From assembly GCF_008831285.2 (NCBI RefSeq), contig NC_045140.1, positions 661,528 to 725,527 of the forward strand: a stretch of DNA of 64,000 nt, given 5' to 3'. Position 1 is the first letter of the stretch. Every line of letters starts with the position of its first letter. This stretch comes from Nymphaea colorata (taxonomy: Eukaryota > Streptophyta > Magnoliopsida > Nymphaeales > Nymphaeaceae). Position numbers and translations under genes: made by a program. The notes beneath the pieces are model-generated. The model saw nothing but the letters and a program-made list of their open reading frames with translations. It ran no database searches and had not been told where the DNA came from. Positions 11,391-23,794 of the stretch are shown one piece after another.

Positions 11391-13265
11391 TCAACATCCC
11401 TCGCATATCAACTCGAGTTCAAGTGTGGATGGCTTGAATTTAAGCTCTTCACTGAAAAAACTTTGGAGGATAAAAATCGTTCTCAACTTTTCCCACAAAC
11501 TATCAAGGTCAGAGTCGGTGTTCTCAACTTCAGTGGGTGGAGACCACTGGAGAACATTTATGGAAACATTTCTTTGCTTTGATCTTTTCATCGTTTCCCA
11601 CCGAGCACTAACAGGCAGTGGCAGCATTCTTTGCTCACAGTCAATGACCTGCCGAAGCACTTCTAATTGTTTATTGCACTGCAAGTGAAAAAGCTTTTTG
11701 GACATTCCTTTGTTCATTATTCCTAACTGTAGAACTATATGCTTGTCTTCCATGTGACTTGTATGGCTTTCCTTGTTTCTTCACAGAGGAACTGTTGGCT
11801 GCACCGACATATGTAATTTTTCCTTGAACAGTCTGTGATTTGCCATCTGAAAGCTTTGGGCTAGAACTTTTTCCACCTTGGATTTGTGACCTATTTGAAA
11901 ACTTGACATCTACTTTTCCTTCTTTGGTTGATTTTGTTTTTTTTCTGATGCTTTGGGATATTATAGAAGTTGTGGTCCTCAGATGAAGCTTCTATGACCT
12001 TCTGGTTATGAGCATCTTTAGAACCTAAAATCCAAAAGCAAGGACAATCATCTTGTGACTTTCGCAAAATGCTGCATTTCTGAGACTTTTTTACAAAGTG
12101 CCTCACTTCTGTCTCTGTCTTATACCTAAATAGATTTCAAACAGAGGGACACTCTGATTTTGTTCCAGCTCTGACTTTCCCTTGGATTACATCAGGGCTC
12201 AAGCAGGAAAATAACTTATGGCATGCCATTTTTCTAGAATTAGATGGCCTGAAATTAAAGGTAATAGAGTACTCTGCTGTGTGGATCATCAAAATATCTT
12301 TTTCAAAGTACATTTTATGCTTTCAGTTGGTTGGCAGCTGCTGCAGGAATTTAGAAGCCCAAAGATGAAACCGACAACTTGCAAGAAAAATTATAAATGA
12401 ATTAGAAGTATACCTGGGAAATTCTCCATCATGGATGTGAAGCTGTCAGGTACAGAAGCATGGTCATCTTCATTATGTTGCTTAAGATCTCTACCCATAA
12501 TAACATCATTATCTAGGTGTCTGCTTCGTTTCTAGTTTTGCTTGATAATGTACTTGTCAGCTTCAGCAGGCAGTTTGTTCTCATTTAGGTAGCAAGATAT
12601 TCTATGGTCAATATTATGAGTAGACCCAATGTCACAGATCAGAAGATGTTATGGCACCATAGTTTGACCTTCAGACTGTTTCAACTCCATGAAGTTAGAG
12701 AAACTGACCAACTTATTATTAGTCATGTGAGTATTTTCTCCTGGAAAAGAGACTTCTACACATATTCCTCTCTCAAGAATTTGAGGTATTGCTTCCAGGT
12801 TTCTGCTACTTTGATAGAAACTTTTGCCTCCTCTGTCATCTTCAAGAACAACACAATCTGTATGCTTTCTCTTGTTCCTATTCTTAATATACAGATGGCC
12901 AAGTTGGTGAAGAGTTTCTTCTTCTTCTTCTTCTTCTTCATAGCAACCGGTCACTTCATGTTTCTGATCATCATAAACCGACTCAAAGCCATAGCTCACA
13001 AAGCGGTCCGGGCATTTCCGTTGGTGCTGAGATCGTCTTGGGCCAATAACATTATAATGTGATACATAGCTCTGTCCCTTATCAACAGAGTTGACATCCA
13101 CTGGATGATTGCCATTGCCAATGCATCTTCCTCAAATGGCTCAAATTTGGGTTTCAGAATCCCACTACACCATTCGAAACTAATAACCATTACACTCTTA
13201 CCATCATATGAACCCATAACCTTGTTTGATATCACATACATTGTCTTGTTTTTTTTAAGCTTCAC
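11391..13265 (-). pseudogene. unrecognised coding remnant, frameshifted
   Basis: Read on the minus strand, several open segments with coding-like composition follow each other: 13265-12996 (89 codons, containing FEWCSGILKPKFEPFEEDA), 13101-12649 (150 codons, with GPRRSQHQRKCPDRFVSY and an eight-Glu run), 12106-11891 (basic, Lys-rich) and 11753-11391 (with RMLPLPVSARWETMKRSK). The first two overlap in different frames near 13090-13000, which suggests a frameshift. Stops separate the others, which could be introns or decay. The RRS-x-x-RKCPDRF basic patch followed by an acidic run resembles linker regions of large plant nuclear proteins, but I do not recognise the family. Alternatives are a multi-exon gene read incompletely or a retro-derived pseudogene. 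Confidence 0.4.
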
Positions 13266-13551
13266 ATCAAAATCCAGACCTCAGAATAGAAATTACAACT
13301 AACCATGAAATCTCAGCTCTCCAATTTCCACTTGTCAGTTTACTGATACACAGTGACTGACAATCTTTAAAATGCTCTCTTTGAAACCTTTCTACTTTAC
13401 ATGGTCTTGTACGCAACTTTTTCAGTATAAAAAAGTCGCTGACAGTTTGCATTACTTTATTTCTTGCATATACACCGTGCTTGTAGGTCGATCTTGAGTT
13501 TTACGGAAATTCACAAAGTAACTGCATGTACATAGAAGAACTGCATGTTAT

Positions 13552-13554
<3 letters not shown>

Positions 13555-13587
<33 letters not shown>

Positions 13588-13606
13588 GTCTCTCTGTCTA
13601 TAAATA
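13555..13606 (+). promoter_or_regulatory. CT microsatellite and TATA box upstream of the CASP-like fragment
   Basis: A (CT)n tract at about 13555-13583 is followed by TATAAATA at 13599-13606, 72 bp before the ATG at 13678. CT tracts next to TATA boxes are common in plant core promoters (Y patch). Promoter activity is inferred. Confidence 0.5.
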
Positions 13607-13677
13607 GCTGGACTCTACTCTTATTTTTCTTGTAGAGTTGTTGAAGTTGTAGGCATACGAGAAGTGCTTGCTTAGAG

Positions 13678-13806
13678 ATGGAGTGCAGCAGATTGGTGAA
13701 GGCTGAGGCTGTCCTTAGGTTCCTTGCAATTGTGTTGGCAACCGCTGTCTTGATTGACACAAACAAGGAAACAGAGATGGTCTTCGGCGTTATCAAATTT
13801 AATTAA
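13678..13806 (+). pseudogene. truncated CASP-like (CASPL) membrane protein fragment
   Basis: A 42-codon frame begins MECSRLVKAEAVLRFLAIVL and contains one hydrophobic helix, then D-T-N-K-E-T-E-M-V-F-G-V-I-K before TAA. The pattern of a charged start, K-x-E-x-x-L-R, a hydrophobic helix and then T-x-x-x-x-x-V-F matches the first transmembrane segment of plant CASP-like proteins. These are four-helix membrane scaffold proteins of about 150-200 residues. The remaining three helices were not found downstream before 14100. It is therefore a 5' fragment or a gene cut by deletion. A TATA box sits at the expected distance. The assignment is from pattern recognition only. Confidence 0.4.
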
Positions 13807-14718
13807 TGGCTTCAACTTTGTGACTAATCTTTCAGCCAGTGGTCCTATCGACTGGCACCCTCCTATGTAGCTTATTGCCACCTCCACCCATGAGGTTTAC
13901 GTGGCTGAATACTGTGGATTACTCACAAAGCCATATTATTAGATACGTCCATATCCTTGACGCCCTCCATCGCAGTTTCTTCATCAGATAAGGAACTAAT
14001 TGGTGATGAAAGTGAATTTACTGCCACCCTATGTCTATATATCAGTTTCCCGGTGAAAAAGCTGAGGACATGTACAGTGCGGGATGAGGGTCCCCTGCTC
14101 GGCCACTAAAGTGATAAAATAGTGCAATGGATTGTTTTCTGTCTTCCTTATACATGTACTGCTAAGTTGCACACACGCAAAAGATGACAGACGTTAAAAT
14201 ACTGATGGAGATGCTCTTTAATCTTTTCTGTTTTGCAAGTTTAGTTTTATCGATGTCATAACAATTAAATTAAATTAAAAGAGTTAACAGAGAAAAAGTT
14301 TGTTGCTAATCAATTAACATGAACTTCACTGCACATGCCAATTAGCAGCACCTTCTCAGCTCGACTTCAAGTAACTGGTTTTCATCAATGATTAACAGTT
14401 AAAATGTTGCTCTTCAGTTAGCTGTGAAGTCATATCAGAGCAAAAGAACAGGAGCGGCGTATATATAACACCAAGTCTTTGTAGAAACTGCAGCACTAAG
14501 AATATCTTACATAGCCATTTCCATGGTTGGCGTTGATGTGCGGCAGAGAAGTATTATGGCAAATCATCTGCTCAAATCAGGGGCAGAAGAGTTTTGACAG
14601 GAGCATATTAATAGAAAGCGTTTTGGGCCTTTTATCAGCGTTGCTTTGTAGGAGAGTTTTAGGCCTCTAAATTGCAGCAGTTAAATCCGTCACCGGAAAA
14701 AAGACCTCTCGTGCAATG

Positions 14719-14766
<48 letters not shown>

Positions 14767-15474
14767 GAGGCATATAAAATAAGGCTCATTATTAATAAAA
14801 AAAAGAAAAATGTTTTCGAACTTATGTCAGAAACTAAAACCAAGTTTTTACAAAATTGACAGTTTGGGTTTACAATAACCTTGAGTAGAATTTACTTAAA
14901 GTTTTTAGTTCTTATTTGAATTTACTATTTTTGCCGATAGCCTTACGAGAGTGTAAGATTATATTGTACAAAATTAATGTTTCACTTTTGTCGAAAGCAC
15001 GAAGTCAAAAACCTATAATTGACTTCAAAAAACCTCTCACGTACCATCTTTGTTGTCTTTGGAACTAAGGAAAGAAAAAAAGAGTGTTTTTAAATCATTT
15101 AAGATATATTTTGTAAAACCTCTTTTTAAGTAAAATTTTGACAAGAATAAACACGATGACATTCTAATGGTTTTCCCTGAAATTTGGAAAAAATTATCAA
15201 CTAGTGCACGTTTAATATAAAAACATAACAAATATTAAAACTACAACATCATAAAACATATATAGTTCTAAAACTATATTAGACATTCAAAACGTGAACT
15301 CAAATATTGTTTAATATGATTTATAAAGATCAATAACTTTTATTTTATATGTTGGTGGGCAGTTTAACTAGAAGATTGGACAAAATTTCTAACTTGGATG
15401 TAGGCTGCCTTATATTAAAACGCAAACAAAAGACTACGAGTACTCGTCACCAAAAAAAGGTTTAAATAATTCAA

Positions 15475-15478
<4 letters not shown>
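13807..15478. other. AT-rich intergenic DNA
   Basis: No supported gene. It contains a (TA)n microsatellite at 14723-14763. The remainder is low-GC, with short random frames. Confidence 0.5.
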
Positions 15479-15506
<28 letters not shown>

Positions 15507-15511
<5 letters not shown>

Positions 15512-15745
15512 ATGACTATAGATTTTTAGAGTGACTCAACCATCTAATATACACCTTTCTATCCAATATAATAGACAGTTAAAAGAAAAATAAAAAGAAA
15601 AATGCGATGAACAATTTCATCATCTAATGTTAGTTTACATTTTTTTTTTCTAAATCATTCATGTGTATTTTATAAACAATCTTGGTTAGATGGGTATGTG
15701 ATTTTAGATAACGAAAGTGAGAGAAAGAGAGATATACTGTAAACA
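15507..15745 (-). mobile_element. small MITE-like element next to (TA)n (family member D)
   Basis: This sequence lies directly against a (TA)n tract at 15479-15506. It aligns along its whole length, in reverse orientation, with the element at 57390-57604. Shared landmarks in order are ttttagagt, ccatctaat, gttaa-agaaaaa, catctaat/gt-ttagtt, a T9-10 run, aca-cctt-ttagatgg and agagatat. No coding capacity. It is probably a nonautonomous element of a family that sits in TA microsatellites. The right boundary is approximate because a poly-A tract follows. Confidence 0.65.
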
Positions 15746-18038
15746 TAAAAAAAAAAAAAAAAAAAAAGGATGAACAGACAATCAATAAACACAAACAAAA
15801 GTGGTGAGTGAATCTAGACGTCTTCACAATAGCAGTCACATCAGGACGCAGGTTGAAAAGTTCTCCCTAATGGTACTATGTATGCCACTAAGAACACAAA
15901 AAACCATGATGTTCAAAGGGAACATCATCTCTTAGATCTGCAGATACGACGAGGTCCAAACAAAAGATCCGACACAAAAATCAATATATTTTGAAATAAT
16001 TTTTTAGAAAAAAAGTAGTTACCCAAATAACACCACATACTTAAAAACCTAAAAAATTCACACAAAAGTAATATCTTTTGGACATATAAGGTGAGTTTGA
16101 GATAAAAATAATAATAATCAGATAGATCACTTTGAAATTTTATAAATTCTTATTTACACATTCCTATAAAAGCATTACCGTTTTCAAAAGTTAATAATGG
16201 TTTCCACGCTAATTAAGCTTGCATCCATAAAGTGAACTGTATTAAGTAAAAATGTTCAAAAATAAGGACCTAGTCATACAACTTTATATTCAGAACTTGG
16301 CATCTCCCTCTATCTTATTTCTCATTAAGTGCTGGTTCATTGTTGAACACTTACTTAGCAGACAGATTAGTCATCCTTGAGCATGTAATTACACAAAGAT
16401 TTAGGGAGTGATCATAGTATTCACATATTATTGTTTTACTATTTGGTTGGCTTGCAAGTATAATTGCGCATTCGGGCTGGGCTCGGGTCAAAAATAGACT
16501 CTAAGCTCGGCTTAGACCGGACTATTTACTTAATGGACCGGGGCAGTACCAGTCACAGATGCGAAATTAAGAATGTTAAGTTCACGAGCCATTAAGTAAA
16601 TTTCACATTATCACTATGTCAATCAAAATATCATGTCCTAGCAAGCCTATTTGTTACCGAGTTGGAAGAATGACTTAATTTAAGCCCTTAGCTTGGCAGT
16701 GAGTATAGTAATAAAATGTTTTTTAAGTGGTCTTTTGATACGAAGAAAAAAGTGTGAGTGTTTTATAAATCTATCATAAATATTGGAACTAATTCAATGA
16801 ACCTCTTTTCAAATAGTTTACGAATATATCTTAATATTTGAGGAAGATTCATGAAACACTAAACAATATTCTTTTCGCCAAACAATTGATTTAAAATATC
16901 CGAAAGTGCAATAAAATTGTAATGTAATGTATTGGGAACGTCCTACTTTAATATAGAGGACCAATTTAAGCCTTCTGTGACTCTGTCTCTAAGCGGTAGA
17001 TAGCCTTCTGTGACTCTGTCTTAGGCCGTGGCCCCACCTTAGCTAAAAAAAAATACATTAAAAAAATTGAAAATTTTTAGTTGTCTAATATATTTTTTAT
17101 ATTTTGATTTAGTTTGGCACTACCCAGATAAATTCATTGAATTGTTTGACCCAATCGAACGACCATTTTGGCCCGTTCCTGAAAAAAATTATAGCTTCAC
17201 CCCTACACAAAGAAGTTTCTTATAACAAAGAAGGACCATGAAACAATACTAACTATACGTGCACAAAACTTACAATCTCAATTGTGTTTAGTTTAAACTC
17301 CTTCTAATCCCAATATATGTATATACACACACATATTGGGATTAAAATCCACACTTGAATATGGAGGAATAAAAATCGTTGCCATATCTGAATTCGGGTT
17401 TATAACCCGAATCTGATTTTTAGATTAACGAATCTGAATCTGTTTTTCAAACAGAATCCAAATTATATATTGAGTATAATATATTTATTTAAAATTGTAC
17501 TTGATCCAAATTTAATTCCAAACCCGAACAATATTTACTTAATTTTGAACCTCATCTCATGTCTTGTCTTACATCCGAATCCGATTCAAAATATTAATCG
17601 AATGTCTAAATTTGTTTTATATCTTACTTTTTGTGCAGTCCAGTCGGATATCCGTTCTAGATAGGATTTATTCAATTGCATGAACAATTTCAGCTTTTCA
17701 GTCGGAGCTTAGAACCTCGCATGCCCGAGTCCTGAACCTAGCACGGTACTTTGATGGACTCAATACTATTTCTCAACCCAACGCCCCGCACGAAGCTGCC
17801 GGGATTGGCAAAGGGAAAATCGATGAAGTAAAAAGGGCTTTTGAAAACTTTTGAGGCTTGAGCCTTTTAGCACGCCTTTTGAATCAGAATCACAACAAAA
17901 GATTTAAGCGAAAAGACGCGAGAGAGAGAGAGGGAGAGATATCTTGGAGAGAGAAGGAGAGAACTATCTTGGTTTCTTGGAGAGAGAGAGGGAGAGGACT
18001 ATCTTGGTCGCGTGGTACTGTTTGTGGGCTGTAGCACC
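15746..18038. other. AT-rich intergenic DNA with small repeats
   Basis: No gene seen. A 20-nt string, agccttctgtgactctgtct, is duplicated at about 16969 and 17002. The stretch ending near 17206 (ggcccgttcctgaaaaaaat, then gcttcacccctac) resembles the end of a common plant nonautonomous repeat. 17380-17670 is rich in gaatctgaatctg-type words. GA tracts at about 17920-17995 precede the next gene's 5' leader. Confidence 0.4.
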
Positions 18039-21000
18039 ATGACATCTCTTGGGCTGTGGCTGCCCATAGCAACAGCCCCTTCCTCCTCTTCCTCCCTTCA
18101 CTCTATCGTCAAGCTTCATTCCTTCCTCTTGTTCAGACCTTTCGATACCACGCGCAGAAGGTGGGTGAGAAGAGCAGGGAGATGGTCGCAGGTGGACTGC
18201 TTTAATTCCATACATTCTGTAGGTACTCGATATGGCTTTCTTGTTTCCTACACCCCACTTTTTCCCTTGTAGTCTTAACTCTTCCTTTTTTCTCTTTTTT
18301 TGCTGACTCAAGCCGCTCCACACATCCATAAGGGGTGTTCTTTGCACATCTTGCGTTTTGGATGCTAGGCTGTTTTTTTCTTTGTAAATTTTCTATTACG
18401 AGATGGTGGTAGTGCCTTCTCCTTCTTGGTAATATAAATGGACCAAAAACTAAGGCAACTCATCTATTGGGTAGTGGAAACAACTCACAGGCCCCTTCGG
18501 TGGTTGCATCTGTTTTCCAACCATTCAAACACAGCCTAATTGCATTCTTATTGAGGCCGTGAAAGTCGATGGGTTCGTTTTATATTTCCTTTCTACAATT
18601 GCTTTTGTCTTCTCGCATGTCTGGTGACCAGGCCAAACAGAAATGTTAAGGGGAAAAAGTGGTAGAGAATATACTCCGCGGTGTAGTTATTCATGTTCAG
18701 AGGATGGAAAACTTGCTGGAAGCTTAAGGAGGCATGTTGATTAAGGTATACAGTGAGGATAAGGTTGAATCGCAAAACCTAGTCCCGTGAAATTAATTAT
18801 TCACTTTCTTAACCTGGAATGGTCTATTCCTAATCGATGTTCTAAATTTTTCAGAATAGTCCCTTCTAGATGTCTGTTGGTTCATATACATTTTCCTTAT
18901 GTTTTATCAATCTGAGGAAGTCCCTTTATGTTGCAAACTTCCCATAGATTGAAAAGGCAAGTTTCATATTTTATGATTGGAATCATTGGAGTACTAAACT
19001 TTATTTAACATTTATGGTTCTTTGTAGGAAAGAAAACTTTGTTGTATCCATGAGAGGAAATTGTGTGTACAAATGTTGGCAAATCATTGTTTAAATCTCA
19101 TTATGATTAACACTATTATTCTTTCTTTAGGTGTTTATAGTATTGAAGCCAAAGTGAACAATGCTTTTCGATAAATTTTGTGACATTAAATAAATGACGA
19201 CTATGAGGCTTTTTTACTAAGGAGAAAAGAGAATAAAATAAAGAGTGCACTACATGCTTCCAAAAGACCACGGTTGTTTGCATTCATATGTCTCCATTTT
19301 CTTTTCTGATTAGATGGAATATAATTTGGTAGCTAAAATTAATTTTTTGCTTTGTTATATGGATTTCTTTCACATAGAGTTGAAGCCAACTGGATGATGC
19401 TCTCTGCCAGAGTTCCAGTTGATTGTGTCAGTTGGAAAGTTGTTTATGATTACAACTACTGTTAGTTTAAAGCTGTACATATTTACATTCATCATGTTGT
19501 AAGTTATTTTCTTGTTACTGTTTTGACGTAGATGTTTGCATTTTAGCTAGCAAAACCAAGCAATGGGCTATTATTATTTTGAATAACTTGTTTGTGGTTT
19601 AGTAACAACGTTAGCATGTGTTACATGAAGGAAAATCAAGCTTTTGCTGGTATAAGCAGCTTTTGTTTAAGGTGTTTTGTTAGCTTGTGCTATGCATGAT
19701 CGTGGTATGCTCTTTTACACTTCTGATTTACTAGCAGGTTATGTGTTCTTTTTGTAATGATAAAGTGGATCTCAGGATGCTATAGAAGACTGCAGTGTTT
19801 GGCTACAAATGGAAGAGAAAGAGAGAGTGGTGGATCAAGGATGTTTGGATCATCAGATGAGGAAGTCATTCCTCAAGTACCAACCCAGCTGCAGTCTGTT
19901 GTTGAAGGTTCTGGTGCAGTACTTGTATCAGAACCAAAGCCAATCCCTGACCTTGATTACCTACAGGTACTAAATGTTTCATGGCATGCTTCAGCAAAGA
20001 GTTCATGGATCTTAGAAACCATAATGTTTTGTGTGAAAAGAAGTCATTGTAAGTTGTAACTGCTGCCTCCTCTGCTTTGGATCATTACCTGGATGCTGAA
20101 TCATTGGATTCGCAATGCATGGGGATAAAATGAACTTTGAGTAGCTTCCTGGCTTGGGATTATGCCTGCCATGGGTATCCTGTGTTCTTCATGGATCACG
20201 AAATAAAAAATCGCTGACTGCTGGTGCATCATTAACAAAATTTGGCCATGTTATGGTCCATACTCCAGAATGTATTTGGAACTGATTATGTGAATAATAC
20301 AATGTAATTTAATAGAGAAGATGCAAATTGGTGGATTATTCAGATTGGACCAAAATTTAATCATAAAATCAGTAGGTTTTTCAACATCCAGATTTGCAGG
20401 TTTAAATGTCAAACGTTATCTGTCAATAATTGATAAACCATGATGAACTCTCACATACAATCCAATCTAATGCAAAGTGTATAAGTAACTTGATCGGATA
20501 TGCATGTATGGATTTGGGGATCATTTCTAAGCCCATTTTGAAGGGTCTGTTAAACTGGTGCTAGGCTAGGTACAGTGCTCAAATGTGAAAAATACACACA
20601 AAATAAAACAGATGGACAAGCGTAACAAATTTGCTGAACCAATGGAAAATATGCACAGTTGAAAAAGGAACCAAAATATCAGTGGTATGAACTGTGAAGG
20701 CAGTTTTCAACATTTTGATAAGTGGCAAGCCATCTTCAAAATCATTTTGACCAGAATACAGTGCTCCCTTAATCACAACATAGTTGCTTAGAGGCCCTGA
20801 CCGACCTCAGTGACCGGTTATTGGTAGGTGGTCTCCTTTGCGTTCTAAGCATTGCATGTTCCGGTCTTCTACTATTTGTAGTTAAGACTTAAGAGCATGC
20901 CTAAGGCCCTGCCCAGTGCATCTTTTTAATTGGTGTTGCTTTCAAAGTCAATGTTGAGTTTCTTCGTAAATCATGTTTTAACACATAAAACCTGGAAACA

Positions 21001-23747
21001 TGTTAAAATGATATTCTTGTATCTCAAAAAGAAAAGGCATGAGCTGGTTTCTTGACCTGCTTGGCAGCCCAAACCCAGTCCAAGAATATGTCTTGTTGGA
21101 ACTAAGCCTATAAAATCTGAACCGGTGTTTAGGTTGTTGTACCCATCCCTACCCACATGGTTAGGCATCAACCTTACAATCGCCTGTATGGTCTATAACC
21201 TGCTTTCAGTGTTTCACCACCATTTTTACTCCATTTAAGGGTGCAAACAAGCTGGATGTGAAACTGAACCTAGCTTGTATTAATCCCCCTCAAATTCTCC
21301 AAGAACATGTGGCCTGACCTCATCTTGAGCTCGTGCCAGTTATAAGTTCATTCCCTTCATAAGCTGGAATACATGTTCTCTTGCTGAATATCTTGGTAGC
21401 ACCATGTCTTCCAAGTGTGTAAACCATGTCTTCCAAGTGTGTAACTTTGGAAAGAAAGTCTTACCTGTGTCATTGTCATTTAAATGCATTGCCTGTCTTC
21501 CAGCAGACTTTGTGTTGCAAAAGTACCTCCAATCAAAATCTTGAGGCTTGAATTGGAATTTGGAAGAGCTAAGACAAAGATGTGTTTGTATTGAAGGGTG
21601 GAAAATGGGGTTCTGGAAGAGAAAAAAAATGATTGCGATGAAAATGACTTCCAGGACCTTTGCTGCAGTAAGTGACTGTGACCACTTTTCTGATGCTGAA
21701 AGTGAGAAAGATCAACTGTTATCATGCATTTGTATCATATGATACTGTTTATGCATGCATCATGTGGTACTGGCTAATGTGTTTGGTAACTGAAAGGAGG
21801 CATGATACAGTCTCCTGTCTTTTGGGCTTGCATTTGGATACTGCAGTCTGATGCTTCATGTAGTATGATATTAGACTGGACCAATTATCTTGATCGACCA
21901 GTTATCTTGATCATCTATCATACATGGAGCAAACTGTTACATGCTGTTATATTTACCCTGATATTACTTGTAGTATTGAAAACGAGGTTCCTCTTTCATG
22001 GGTAAGCTTTTTGAAAATATAAGCAACATAGTATAACTAGTTTAATGTTTCGAGTCTCAATGATCTGTTACATCTAGATATATTCAGTCCTTTTCAAGAT
22101 CGATTAAATTGTTATTAGTTCTGTACCTTCATAAAGTGGTCTTCCAATTTTATTTGGAAAATTGGTGTGATGCTTATCTTGTTTATGTAGGAACTACTAG
22201 CAATTCAACAGCAAGGACCAAGAGCCATTGGGTTTTTTGGGACAAGAAATATGGGTTTCATGCATCAGCAGCTTATTGAGATCTTGAGCTATGCAATGGT
22301 CATAACTGTATGTTGCTAAAGCTCTATAATTTTCCCTTGCCTTCCGGTCCTTTGCAGTTACATATAATCTCTAAAATTGGCATGTCCAATCCAGAAAAAT
22401 CACATCTTCACCTCAGGGGCATCAGGTACTAATGCAGCAGTTATTAGAGGTGCACTAAGAGCAGAGAAGCCAGAGTTACTAACTGTAATCTTACCACAAA
22501 GTCTGAAGATGCAACCACCAGAGAGCCAGGAGTTGCTATCTAAGGTATGCAGTAACAAACTGTTTCCTGTATTCACCTAAGTTGCACACCATCTTCTTGT
22601 CTCGGTTATTTTTTCTTGCTGGTTATTGAAGAGATTAGTTGCGTACTGTAAGGTCATTCATGGACTTGCTCAATGCATCAAACATTCAGGTGTGTTGACT
22701 TATGAGCTGTTTCAGCTAATATTTATGAGCATTCCCTTTAGCTGCAAGAATTTGGTTGAAGGTGTATATGATATAACAGGAATGGTAAGGAGTTAAGAGT
22801 TATTTATGGTTGAATTGTGTATATTGTTGTGTATCAATAATCTTTAATGGATTTCAATAGTGATTCTTTAGCAGTAAAAAAGAGCTTAAAAGACACTCAG
22901 TGACACAGCGTTTTCCTTTTATCTGGTGGTTGCAAATTGCATTTCACTATGATGTCTCATTAGAGATTTCAATGGATTGGATATATCCAATTATCAATCC
23001 AAGTTTGAAATTGTTAACCGGATCTGGTAAAGGAAGTTAGATCCAATTACTAATCATATTCAGATTTGTTATGCAGTTCCATAACTGAATTCTAAACTGA
23101 GTGCACTATCCAACTTGGATTTGCTAAAGATCCGACCCAGTTACATATAAGTATTGGACCTTGTGCTTGTCAGATCCAGATTTGGTTTTAAAAAATGGAG
23201 TGTGAATCCAAATCCGAGCCCGATTAAGTCAAATTCAGTAAAGTTGGAAGTGACCTGAATCCAAACTGTTTACTATGTCATGGGGCTTGTTCTGATGGCA
23301 CAAACACTTCATGGACATACTTAAGTGTTCATTCGTGGACACTTTTTTTGGCTGTCATTGTAGAAACTGATTAGGCTATTCTTGTGTTGCTAAGGTAGTT
23401 CATATCTCTAAATTTTAAAATTTTGAATTTTATGTACTTTATACAATGAATGTCTTATAATTTTTATGTACTTTATTTTAATCAGTGATAATAGTCTTAT
23501 CTTCCAATTGATTTTTTATCTTTTCTGGACTTTATTTATATACAGGGGTTGAAAACACTAGGTGGGTCTATACAGTGGATGCCATAGACTGGCCTAGCAG
23601 GGGCCTAGGTTGTCCTACTCAACATAAAAAGGGGACAAGGATAAAGAAGAATGAAAAGAAAAAGAGGAAAATTGGTTATGCTGGTGATTTTCAAAACCTT
23701 TACGTAGTAAAGATAAAACAAAAAATTTTAATGCTTAGGGTTGAAAT

Positions 23748-23794
<47 letters not shown>

